Source: Candidatus Nesterenkonia stercoripullorum
GTDB lineage: Bacteria > Actinomycetota > Actinomycetes > Actinomycetales > Micrococcaceae
Reading direction: 5' to 3'
DNA length: 5,322 nt
Assembly (NCBI GenBank): GCA_019114115.1
Contig: DXGD01000282.1
Span: 1-5,322, forward strand
This document shows, one piece after another, positions 1-5,322 of the stretch (position 1 is the stretch's first letter; each line of letters opens with the position of its first letter). Both the position numbers and the translations under genes were made by a program. The notes below the pieces were generated by a model. That model did no database searches. It was not told where the DNA came from and saw only the letters and a program-made list of their open reading frames with translations.

Positions 1-1079
1 GCGACACCAACGCCACCCGGCCCATCAACGCCACGCTCTCCGACGGGGAACGCACGACGACGCTCCCGGCCACCGGTGCTGATTCAGCCGAGGCCGACTC
101 TCCCCGCGCCGACGCCACCGCGGCTATTCCAGCTGCCGCAGAGCAGCCGAAGCCTGCGTCTCCGGCAGATCCTCGCGAACCAGCGCGCGGCACGGAGCCC
201 CGAGTCGGCCGGCACGGCCGTGCCGACGTCGAGGGCCGCGAGACGGACAGGACGGCCTACAATCTCGACTCCGGGGAGGCCATCACAGATGCTGACCTCG
301 ACGCCGAGGTCAGCAGGTCCAAGCGCGGGGTGTCACGGTTCTTCCAGGTGCTGATCGCGATCTTCCTGCCGGTCATCGTCATCGCCGCGGCGATCCGGCT
401 GGTCGCCTCGCCGGCGTTCCTGTGGCTGGCCTACAACCGGCCCGGGTTCCCCGCCGACACCGGGGATTTCGGTACCGGCGACAGGCTGCTCTACGGCTCC
501 TACGGCGTGGACTACCTCTTCAACGCGGCGAACTCGCGGTACCTCTCCGAGCTGGCACCGGGTGGGGAGGCCCTGTTCACCGCCGATGAGGTCACGCATA
601 TGACCGACGTCAAATGGGTGATCTTCTGGACGATGATCGCAGCAGCAGCCCTGCTCGTCCTGGCCGTGATCTTCGCACTGCTGCTGCGCAGCTGGCGCCC
701 AGGAGGCGTGGCGCGGGGCATCTTCGCCGGAGCGTGGGTCACGCTCGGCCTGATCGTCACGGTCGCTGTGCTGGCCTTCCTGAACTTCGGAGCCTTCTTC
801 ACCGAGTTCCACCGACTCCTGTTTGACGACGGGACCTGGACCTTCTCCGCCGATTCCACGCTGATCCGGCTCTACCCGGAGCAGTTCTGGATCGATGCGG
901 GAATCGCCGTGGCCGCCGTCGTCCTGATCATCTCGGTGCTCGCGCTCATCATGACCTGGCCGACCAAGCGGCGTCGCGCACGTCGGGCGGCGCGGTTCGA
1001 GGAGGTCAAGGCGCGGCGTCGGGAGAAGCTCATCGCCGAGCTGAACAAAGACGCCGGATACTCACCGGCTACGCACTGA
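1..1079 (+). CDS. Lit-like DUF1461/TIGR01906 integral membrane protein with long N-terminal extension, 5' end outside window
   Basis: The frame is open from the first full codon (position 3) to the TGA at 1077-1079, giving 358 visible residues. A GTG at 330 could start a 249-residue form close to the usual family size, but the 109 codons before it are in frame and strongly G/C-ending, so the gene probably begins upstream. The extension is hydrophilic, rich in Ala, Pro, Asp, Glu and Arg, and probably disordered. Then come four predicted membrane helices (about residues 113-138, 205-228, 238-262, 297-319) and a basic C-terminal tail (KRRRARR). Positive-inside charges place both ends in the cytoplasm. 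Family motifs are HMTDVK (199-204), FTEFH (266-270) and LYPEQFW (290-296); both histidines would face outward. In Firmicutes this family includes Lit, which moves an acyl chain within lipoproteins to give the lyso form. That activity is not established for actinobacterial relatives, so family membership is firm and function tentative. Confidence 0.85.
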   Translation, partial: DTNATRPINATLSDGERTTTLPATGADSAEADSPRADATAAIPAAAEQPKPASPADPREPARGTEPRVGRHGRADVEGRETDRTAYNLDSGEAITDADLDAEVSRSKRGVSRFFQVLIAIFLPVIVIAAAIRLVASPAFLWLAYNRPGFPADTGDFGTGDRLLYGSYGVDYLFNAANSRYLSELAPGGEALFTADEVTHMTDVKWVIFWTMIAAAALLVLAVIFALLLRSWRPGGVARGIFAGAWVTLGLIVTVAVLAFLNFGAFFTEFHRLLFDDGTWTFSADSTLIRLYPEQFWIDAGIAVAAVVLIISVLALIMTWPTKRRRARRAARFEEVKARRREKLIAELNKDAGYSPATH

Positions 1080-1080
1080 C

Positions 1081-1102
1081 CTCGGGGTAGAGCTACACTG
1101 AG
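1081..1102. promoter_or_regulatory. imperfect 22-bp dyad between the Lit-like gene and the racemase gene
   Basis: Two 10-nt arms, CTCGGGGTAG and CTACACTGAG, flank a central AG. Eight of ten positions are complementary and one more can form a G-U pair in RNA. The dyad lies 2 nt after the stop of the membrane-protein gene and about 30 nt before the racemase start. It could be an operator, because TACACT (1094-1099) in its right arm fits an actinobacterial TAnnnT -10 box, although no convincing -35 lies 16-18 nt upstream. It could equally be an RNA hairpin acting as a weak terminator; no U-run follows it. A dyad of this quality can arise by chance. Confidence 0.25.
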
Positions 1103-1127
1103 TCCGCACCTGTTGACTCAATCACCG

Positions 1128-1132
1128 GGAGG
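1128..1132 (+). promoter_or_regulatory. ribosome binding site (GGAGG) of the racemase gene
   Basis: A perfect GGAGG core is followed by three successive in-frame start codons, GTG (1133), ATG (1136) and GTG (1139). Gaps from the core are 0, 3 and 6 nt. The 6-nt gap favours the GTG at 1139, while the ATG at 1136 is the stronger codon. The in-frame TAG at 1088 rules out any start further upstream of this cluster. The choice changes the product by only one or two residues. Confidence 0.7.
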
Positions 1133-1135
1133 GTG

Positions 1136-1921
1136 ATGGTGGAACGAGAGTCTGTCCGGACCGCACACGATGGCGGTTCCGGAGGCAGCGCCACGCCCGC
1201 TTCAGCTCAGGGGCCGCTCGTCGGGATTCTCGGCGGGATGGGTCCGGCGGCTACGGCCGACTTCTACTCGAAGCTCATCGCAGCCACCCCGGCCTCATCG
1301 GACCAGGAGCATCTGCGGGTCATGATCTGGGCGGATCCCACGATCCCTGATCGCTCCCGCGCCATCGTCGCGGGCGGCGAAGATCCCACGCCCAAGCTGG
1401 CCGAGGGAGTGCGCAAGCTCAAGGAAGCCGGAGCCGCGTTCTTCGTGGCCGCCTGCAACGGCTCGCATGCGTTCCTCCCGCGAGTCCTGCAAGAGGTCGA
1501 CCTGGAGTGCCTCTCGATGATCGAGGTGACTGCGGAGCACATCAGCGCCCAGAACGTCCCTACTGCAGGGGTGCTGGCCTCCGACGCCACGATCACCGCC
1601 GAGCTGTATCAGCAGAGCCTGCGGGCCCAGGGCGTGGAGCCGATCCTGCCCGAGCCCGAGGACCAGCGCGTCGTGATGGACACGATCTACGCGGTGAAGG
1701 CCGGTGGGCCCGGACCGCAGCTGCGCGCAGAGCTCCATCAGGTCGTGGAGCACCTCATCGCGAAGGGCGCCGACGTGATCGTCGCCGGATGCACCGAAGT
1801 GCCGCTCGTGCTGACCTCGGAGGAGCTTTCCCGTCCGCTGATCGACCCGGCGACTGTGCTGGTGGACCGGGTGATCGAGGAGGCGGCCAGGCGCACACCC
1901 TCAGCCGAGACTGTGGGCTGA
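1136..1921 (+). CDS. aspartate/glutamate racemase family protein
   Basis: The product is 261 residues from the ATG at 1136. It belongs to the cofactor-independent Asp/Glu racemase family, which inverts the alpha carbon of an acidic amino acid using two cysteines as acid and base. Visible hallmarks are GILGGMGP (30-37) near the start of the fold, a WADPTIPDRS segment (66-75), the first cysteine in ACNGSH (C107) and the second in AGCTEVP (C219). Both cysteines are present and the length suits the RacD/YgeA-like branch. The first cysteine motif reads CNGSH where most members have CNT-x-H, so substrate preference may differ. About 26 N-terminal residues rich in Ser, Gly, Ala and Thr precede the first beta strand and look like a flexible tail. 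D-Asp or D-Glu for peptidoglycan is a plausible product; other substrates are possible. A 102-nt gap separates it from the next gene, so it may or may not share that transcript. Confidence 0.88.
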   Translation: MVERESVRTAHDGGSGGSATPASAQGPLVGILGGMGPAATADFYSKLIAATPASSDQEHLRVMIWADPTIPDRSRAIVAGGEDPTPKLAEGVRKLKEAGAAFFVAACNGSHAFLPRVLQEVDLECLSMIEVTAEHISAQNVPTAGVLASDATITAELYQQSLRAQGVEPILPEPEDQRVVMDTIYAVKAGGPGPQLRAELHQVVEHLIAKGADVIVAGCTEVPLVLTSEELSRPLIDPATVLVDRVIEEAARRTPSAETVG

Positions 1922-2010
1922 TGTCTTTGACTGCTTGGCGATATCAAGAAGCGACGTGGAGTGACCAGCTTAAGGGGACGAGTTGAGCGCACGAGGTGAG
2001 GGCAGGATGA

Positions 2011-2018
2011 GGAGAGGG
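2011..2018 (+). promoter_or_regulatory. ribosome binding site of the small membrane protein gene
   Basis: GGAGAGGG lies 5 nt before the GTG at 2024. An in-frame TGA at 1997-1999, with no ATG, GTG or TTG in frame between it and 2024, makes this the earliest possible start. The rest of the 102-nt spacer (1922-2023) is less G+C-rich than the genes. It contains a TTGACT (1927-1932) but no -10 box at a suitable distance, and no terminator hairpin that I can see. Confidence 0.7.
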
Positions 2019-2023
2019 ACGCT

Positions 2024-2491
2024 GTGATCTCTGAACTGTTGCGCGAGCTCTCCCGAGCGCGGCTGCTTCTGGGCGTCGCCGGTGTCACCGGAGTGTTCGC
2101 CGTCGTGGGGCTCGTTCTGCTCATCGTTGGTCTGCCGGGGTGGGCAGTGTTCGTCGCACTGCTCGGGGTGCAGCTGGCCGTCCTGGCGTCTGCTCTCATC
2201 CTGCACCGCGCCCTGATGCGCGGCGGACGTCACCAGGGCACTGCCGCTGAGATCGCCGCCTTGCAGGGAAGCTCCGATTCCGCACGCCTCTCCCAGGCGA
2301 TCCATGCGATGCGCCAGGAGTTCTCCGTGCGTGACACCACTGCTCATCAGCTCGAGGCTCTGCTTCACCGCCAGGAGGTGAGCCGCCGGCACATCCGCCG
2401 TGAGCTCTTCGACGAGTATTTCGGCGCTGGGCCCGGCGGGGCTGCGCAGTGGAGCATCGTCTCCTCACCCGAACAGCGCGGCACAGCATGA
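2024..2491 (+). CDS. small membrane protein with two-helix hairpin and soluble C-terminal tail, function unknown
   Basis: This encodes 155 residues with no family I recognise. Two strongly hydrophobic stretches, about 14-36 and 40-62, are joined by a tight LPGW turn and look like a membrane hairpin. Arg residues before the first (7, 11, 13) and basic residues after the second (H61, R62, R66, R69) predict that both ends are cytoplasmic. The tail (63-155) is charged and mostly helical in character, with a possible amphipathic or coiled-coil stretch around 75-128, then a motif-like RRELFDEYFGAGPGG (125-139). Its stop overlaps the start of the glycosyltransferase gene by 4 nt, so the two are translated together and probably act together. 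I infer a role as membrane anchor, docking subunit or regulator of the glycosyltransferase, but no residue shows enzymatic activity. The open frame, ribosome binding site and overlap make the gene itself convincing. Confidence 0.78.
   Translation: MISELLRELSRARLLLGVAGVTGVFAVVGLVLLIVGLPGWAVFVALLGVQLAVLASALILHRALMRGGRHQGTAAEIAALQGSSDSARLSQAIHAMRQEFSVRDTTAHQLEALLHRQEVSRRHIRRELFDEYFGAGPGGAAQWSIVSSPEQRGTA
2488..2491 (+). other. ATGA stop/start overlap coupling the membrane protein and glycosyltransferase genes
   Basis: The TGA at 2489-2491 shares bases with the ATG at 2488. No purine-rich ribosome binding site precedes this ATG within 20 nt, so translation probably depends on ribosomes ending the upstream gene and restarting. 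A GTG at 2449 is in the same frame but would give a 43-nt overlap. Confidence 0.75.
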
Positions 2492-4185
2492 CCGATCCTG
2501 GTACGGCCTACGACGTCGACGTCATCCATCTCTCCGATTTCCGGCTGCCCGGTGGGACGACCAGCAGCATCTCCGAGGAAGTCCGCGTCCAGTCCGAAGT
2601 GGGCCTGACGACGGCGCTGGTCCACGCGGCGAGCTCCATCACGAACTACCCGAATGCGTGGAGCGCGCATATGCAGAAGATCCTGGGCCTGCCGCGTGTG
2701 CACGTCGCGTCGGCACGGTCGAGGCTGCATGCGAAAGTGCTCGTCATCCGGCATCCCACAGTGATCTACAGTGCGAAGCCGAACTTCGAGGGGATATCGG
2801 CCGATACGGTCGTCGTCGTGGTCAATCATGCTGCGATCGACGCCGGCGGCACTGAGCACTACCCGGTTGAGGCCACGGACCGGCGCGTCCGGGAGCTCTT
2901 CGGGAAGGAGCCGATCTGGGCGCCGATCGGCCCGGTGGTCCGCCAGACGGTCCTGCAGCAGACCACGCGCGTGCCGCTGCGTGAGACCGACTGGGTCAAT
3001 GTCTTCGGAATGCCCGACCACCTGGGAGAACGTACCGGTTTCATCTCGGACAAGCCTGTGATCGGGAGACATTCGAGGCCGCAGCCGGGCAAATGGCCGG
3101 CGACGGCGAAGGACATCCGCGCAGCGTATCCGGAGTCGGACGCATTCTACGTGGAGATCCTCGGTGGAGCGCAGGTGGCCGAGAGCAAACTCAAGTACGT
3201 TCCGCGGCGCTGGAATGTCATCCCCTTCGGCGGGGAGGATCCGTACCATTTCCTCTCCCGCATCGACTTCTGGGTCTATATGCATCACCCGGACCTGAAG
3301 GAGGCCTTCGGCCGGGCCGCTATGGAGGCGATGGCGGCTGGATGCGTGGCCATCATGCCGCCCTATATGGAGGATCTCTTCGGAGATGCCGGCCTGTACG
3401 CGACTCCGGGCCAGGTGCAGAAGCTGGTGACCTCCCTCTACGCCGATCCTGAGAGGTTCCTGCAGATGTCCCATCGCGCTCAGCAGTTCGCTCGCGGGTT
3501 CCGGCCGCACGCCCATATCGAACGGCTGGAAGAGCTCGGCGTGCACCCACCGGACCCGTCGACCATCGTGGAGGATCGGACGCCGACCCTGACGGCAGGC
3601 CGCGCTTCACGACGGAACGTCCTGGTCCTCAGCGGCGACGACGTCGCAGCCCGTGACGTCGCAGCTCGCGACGCCGCAGCTCATGACACACCAGCCCCTG
3701 ACGGCGCACCGCATGAGACCGCACCATATGACACCGCACCGCATGGCACAGCACCGAATGACACCGCCGGCTTCGTCGAGGCGCTGCGGGACCGTTCGGA
3801 TCGGCTCGTGCACATGCGCATCTCCGGTGACGCCGCGCCGCATGGTGAGACGGCTGACCCTGCAGTGATCGTCGCGACAGCGGAGGCGATGAACGCCCCG
3901 GATGCTGAGTGGCAGGAGTATGTCAGCCAGCGGATAGCCCGGATGGGCGACGTCGTCGAACCCAGCGATGTGGTGGTGATCGGCGATTGCCTCAGCGACG
4001 GCGTAGTCCGCGGGATGCACCAGCTCACAGGAATGCGCAGCTGGGTCCGCCCCGGCCCGGGCAGAGCGCAGGATGAAAGCTCGCTCGCGTATCAAGGCCA
4101 GTTCAGCCGGGTCCTCACCGCGGGCGACGAATCGGCCGCTGCGCTTGCCGATGCGGTGATGGGGGAGAGGGGCACAGTGGCATGA
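2488..4185 (+). CDS. GT-B (GT4-like) glycosyltransferase with repeat-interrupted C-terminal domain
   Basis: The product is 565 residues from the ATG at 2488. No signal peptide or membrane helix is visible, so it should be cytoplasmic, possibly tied to the membrane through its upstream partner. Residues 1-370 read as a GT-B retaining-type glycosyltransferase. The N-terminal Rossmann half begins VDVIHLSDFRLPGGTTSS, with the Gly-rich loop typical of GT4 enzymes. The C-terminal half has VIGRHSR-x5-KWP (191-203), ILGGA (224-228), VIPFG (244-248) and an E-x7-E motif (E272 and E280 in EAFGRAAMEAMAAG) that contacts the donor nucleotide-sugar. Residues 376-565 are an extra region resembling another Rossmann-like unit: strand RNVLVLSGD, a pentapeptide repeat tract, a helix near FVEALRD, strand LVHMRIS, and later SDVVVIGD. 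I do not recognise this part. Sugar donor and acceptor cannot be deduced. Coupling to a membrane protein suggests surface glycan, glycolipid or wall polymer synthesis. Confidence 0.87.
   Translation: MTDPGTAYDVDVIHLSDFRLPGGTTSSISEEVRVQSEVGLTTALVHAASSITNYPNAWSAHMQKILGLPRVHVASARSRLHAKVLVIRHPTVIYSAKPNFEGISADTVVVVVNHAAIDAGGTEHYPVEATDRRVRELFGKEPIWAPIGPVVRQTVLQQTTRVPLRETDWVNVFGMPDHLGERTGFISDKPVIGRHSRPQPGKWPATAKDIRAAYPESDAFYVEILGGAQVAESKLKYVPRRWNVIPFGGEDPYHFLSRIDFWVYMHHPDLKEAFGRAAMEAMAAGCVAIMPPYMEDLFGDAGLYATPGQVQKLVTSLYADPERFLQMSHRAQQFARGFRPHAHIERLEELGVHPPDPSTIVEDRTPTLTAGRASRRNVLVLSGDDVAARDVAARDAAAHDTPAPDGAPHETAPYDTAPHGTAPNDTAGFVEALRDRSDRLVHMRISGDAAPHGETADPAVIVATAEAMNAPDAEWQEYVSQRIARMGDVVEPSDVVVIGDCLSDGVVRGMHQLTGMRSWVRPGPGRAQDESSLAYQGQFSRVLTAGDESAAALADAVMGERGTVA
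3640..3768 (+). repeat. 15-nt tandem repeat, nine imperfect units, encoding pentapeptides
   Basis: Units start every 15 nt from 3640 and stay in the glycosyltransferase frame. They encode DVAAR, DVAAR, DAAAH, DTPAP, DGAPH, ETAPY, DTAPH and GTAPN, then a ninth unit that breaks off after DTA (residues 385 to about 427). The first two units match at 13 of 15 bases, as do the fifth and seventh. The tract uses many A- or T-ending codons (GCA, CAT, ACA, TAT, AAT), unlike the surrounding gene. A single similar unit, DAAPH, recurs at 3829-3843. The tract lies between the first strand and first helix of the extra C-terminal domain, where a surface loop is expected. Confidence 0.9.
4164..4172 (+). promoter_or_regulatory. 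ribosome binding site of the final gene
   Basis: GGAGAGGGG lies inside the 3' end of the glycosyltransferase gene, 9 nt before the ATG at 4182. It supports that start and means this gene, unlike the glycosyltransferase, has its own ribosome binding site as well as a 4-nt ATGA overlap with the gene before it. Confidence 0.65.
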
Positions 4186-5322
4186 GAACGGCAGCTGTGA
4201 CAACGGACTCCTGGGCCACGAGCCTGGAGACCTGGACGCGCTCGTACTTCCGCGGCGCGGCAGGTGATGTGGCCGACACGATGGACTTTGCCCCGCGCAT
4301 CACCCGACGCCCGTACACCTTCTATGATCTGCCGGTGGTCATGGTGGTGATGACCAGGCACACCGCCCACCTGCAGACGGCGATCCTGCACAGTCTCGAA
4401 CTGTTGCGCGAGGCGACCTACGGGTTCCGCGCCGTCGTCGTCACGGATTCAGCGACCGGTGCCGGGTTCCATGATGTGGACTGGACGGTGGAGCACATCC
4501 TGGGGGAGCGTGAATGGCTGGCTGTACGCGAGGGCAACTGGCTGCCGCATGCGGCCGATCACGTGCTGTGGGCGCAGAACATCTACGGGGCCTCCATCGT
4601 CCTCGCGCCGGAGACGCCTGAGCAGGTGCAGCAGGCCATTGTGCGGCTCGCAGAGCGATTCCAGGCCGCGGACAAGGTGCTGGCCACGGCTCGCGGCCTC
4701 GCTGAGGAGCAATCCTCAGCCCCGGAGAATTCGGTGCGCGCTGGCCTGCGTGGTTGGTGGCAGGACATCGGGGACTCGGCAGATATCGCCGTTCTGGCTG
4801 ATGAGGTCTCGGCGCTGCGGCTGCGCATCTCGCGAGGAGCGCTGCCCGGCGTCCTGCTCGGCCAGGCAGGCGCGGAGGTGACGACGTTCCGCGGCCAGGC
4901 AGAGGCTGCTGAGTATTCGACAGCTGTGCTGAGCTGGGAGGCTCGCTCCACCGGCGGTGTCGCTGAACCCGATGCCGGAGCCGAAGGCCGTGAGGCTCGG
5001 CAGGCGCAACGTCTGCAGCGCTGGCTGCATGCGGCGGTAATGGCATGTGCCGAGGAGCTCTCCCAGGCAGGCCCGTCTCTCTGGCTGGAAGGCGGCGCCG
5101 CAGCCGGCGGACCTGACCTGGCTGCCGGCGTGGCCGCTGAAGTGCCCGCCGGCGTGGCCGCCGACGTGGCCGCCGACCGCGCAACGGAGCTCGGGGAGCC
5201 CCCCACTGTGACTCCGCAGCCCCTCGACGGCACGATCGACCTGCGCAGCAGCGCTGTTCCCGGCCAGGCACAGGCCGATGCGTCGTCGTCGGTGGAGTGC
5301 CGCGTGCATATGTCCTACGGTC
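4182..5322 (+). CDS. unrecognised soluble alpha/beta protein, 3' end outside window
   Basis: The frame is open from the ATG at 4182 to the window edge, giving 380 residues with no stop reached. Third codon positions are mostly G/C, and the start sits in an ATGA overlap with a ribosome binding site just upstream, so it is a real gene. I do not recognise the family. Residues 45-165 look like an alternating alpha/beta (Rossmann-like) domain: strand PVVMVVMTRH (51-60), helix to about 79, strand FRAVVVTDS (82-90), then WLPHAADHVLWAQNIYGASIVLAP (120-143). Residues 166-300 are largely helical, with conspicuous Trp (192, 193, 252, 281, 301) and only one Cys (289). Residues 303-370 are Ala, Gly, Pro and Asp rich, probably a disordered linker, and contain a tetrapeptide repeat. 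Further folded sequence may follow after SSVECRVHMSYG. No signal peptide or membrane helix is seen. Coupling to the glycosyltransferase suggests a partner in the same pathway, perhaps a second sugar enzyme or accessory subunit. Confidence 0.85.
   Translation, partial: MRTAAVTTDSWATSLETWTRSYFRGAAGDVADTMDFAPRITRRPYTFYDLPVVMVVMTRHTAHLQTAILHSLELLREATYGFRAVVVTDSATGAGFHDVDWTVEHILGEREWLAVREGNWLPHAADHVLWAQNIYGASIVLAPETPEQVQQAIVRLAERFQAADKVLATARGLAEEQSSAPENSVRAGLRGWWQDIGDSADIAVLADEVSALRLRISRGALPGVLLGQAGAEVTTFRGQAEAAEYSTAVLSWEARSTGGVAEPDAGAEGREARQAQRLQRWLHAAVMACAEELSQAGPSLWLEGGAAAGGPDLAAGVAAEVPAGVAADVAADRATELGEPPTVTPQPLDGTIDLRSSAVPGQAQADASSSVECRVHMSYG
5124..5183 (+). repeat. 12-nt tandem repeat, five imperfect units, encoding tetrapeptides
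   Basis: Units of 12 nt keep the reading frame of the final gene and encode AGVA, AEVP, AGVA, ADVA and ADRA (residues 315-334). Units one and three are identical (GCCGGCGTGGCC); unit four differs from them at one base. The tract sits in the low-complexity linker after the helical region. It is short and could reflect compositional bias, but the identical units favour slippage or duplication. Confidence 0.7.

Noticed and set aside
1927..1932. TTGACT as a -35 box for the three-gene cassette
   Set aside because: No TAnnnT-type -10 box occurs 16-18 nt downstream; the nearest AT-rich hexamers are at 9 nt or much too far away.
1921..1986. 21-codon peptide (MSLTAWRYQEATWSDQLKGTS) whose ATG overlaps the racemase stop
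   Set aside because: The TGATG overlap is tempting, but its codons are only about half G/C-ending, there is no ribosome binding site, and it is also the tail of a longer shadow frame.
2365..3546. 393-codon open frame on the minus strand
   Set aside because: It lies opposite the coupled membrane-protein and glycosyltransferase genes. It reads as Arg, His and Asp rich sequence with no domain or motif, as expected from the complement of a high-G+C gene.
3640..3768. CRISPR-like array
   Set aside because: Units are contiguous 15-mers without spacers and preserve the coding frame, so this is a coding tandem repeat.
3653..3868. 71-codon plus-strand frame with Met/His/Thr-rich repeats
   Set aside because: It is the 15-nt repeat read in another frame inside the glycosyltransferase gene, with no start signal of its own.
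3607..4203. 198-codon minus-strand frame with a Cys every few residues
   Set aside because: The regular cysteines simply mirror the 15-nt repeat of the glycosyltransferase gene read backwards; there is no supported start signal or independent codon bias.
4441..5271. 276-codon minus-strand frame (and shorter ones overlapping it)
   Set aside because: It is Arg/Pro/Ala-rich shadow sequence opposite the coupled plus-strand gene that starts at 4182 and has proper third-position bias.
1..5322. tRNA, rRNA, insertion sequence, transposase, integrase or phage signs
   Set aside because: No such gene, terminal inverted repeats or characteristic RNA structures were seen on either strand.

Overview
The window is about 5.3 kb of high-G+C DNA (by eye, roughly two thirds G+C). 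Codon third positions are strongly G/C in the plus-strand frames, GTG starts are in use, and genes are packed tightly or overlap. This fits an actinobacterium. The gene types resemble what I would expect in Micrococcales such as Brevibacterium, but that placement is only a guess. All real genes I can support are on the plus strand. The minus strand carries only long shadow frames.

Layout. (1) The window opens inside a gene already being read. It encodes a four-helix integral membrane protein of the DUF1461/TIGR01906 family (the Lit lipoprotein transacylase family) preceded by a hydrophilic extension of at least 109 residues. It ends at 1079. (2) A short gap (1080-1135) holds an imperfect 22-bp dyad and the ribosome binding site of an Asp/Glu-racemase-family gene (1136-1921). 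(3) A 102-nt spacer follows, with no recognisable promoter or terminator but a good ribosome binding site at its end. (4) Three genes then run head to tail: a 155-residue protein with a two-helix membrane hairpin and a soluble tail (2024-2491), a GT-B (GT4-like) glycosyltransferase with an extra C-terminal domain (2488-4185), and an unrecognised soluble alpha/beta protein (4182 to the window end, incomplete). Each downstream gene starts inside the stop of the one before (ATGA, 4-nt overlap).

How they may work together. Tight coupling suggests the last three genes supply parts of one process, most plausibly synthesis of a cell-surface glycan, glycolipid or glycosylated wall polymer at the inner face of the membrane. 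The small membrane protein would be an anchor or partner, the glycosyltransferase the enzyme, and the third protein a companion. The substrate cannot be read from the sequence. The racemase and the Lit-like protein also act in envelope-related chemistry in other bacteria (D-amino acids; lipoprotein acyl chains), but they may simply be neighbours.

The most unusual features are two codon-phased minisatellite-like repeats in adjacent genes. One is nine units of 15 nt inside the glycosyltransferase, the other five units of 12 nt in the following gene. The architecture of the coupled three-gene cassette, two members of which I cannot assign, is also notable.
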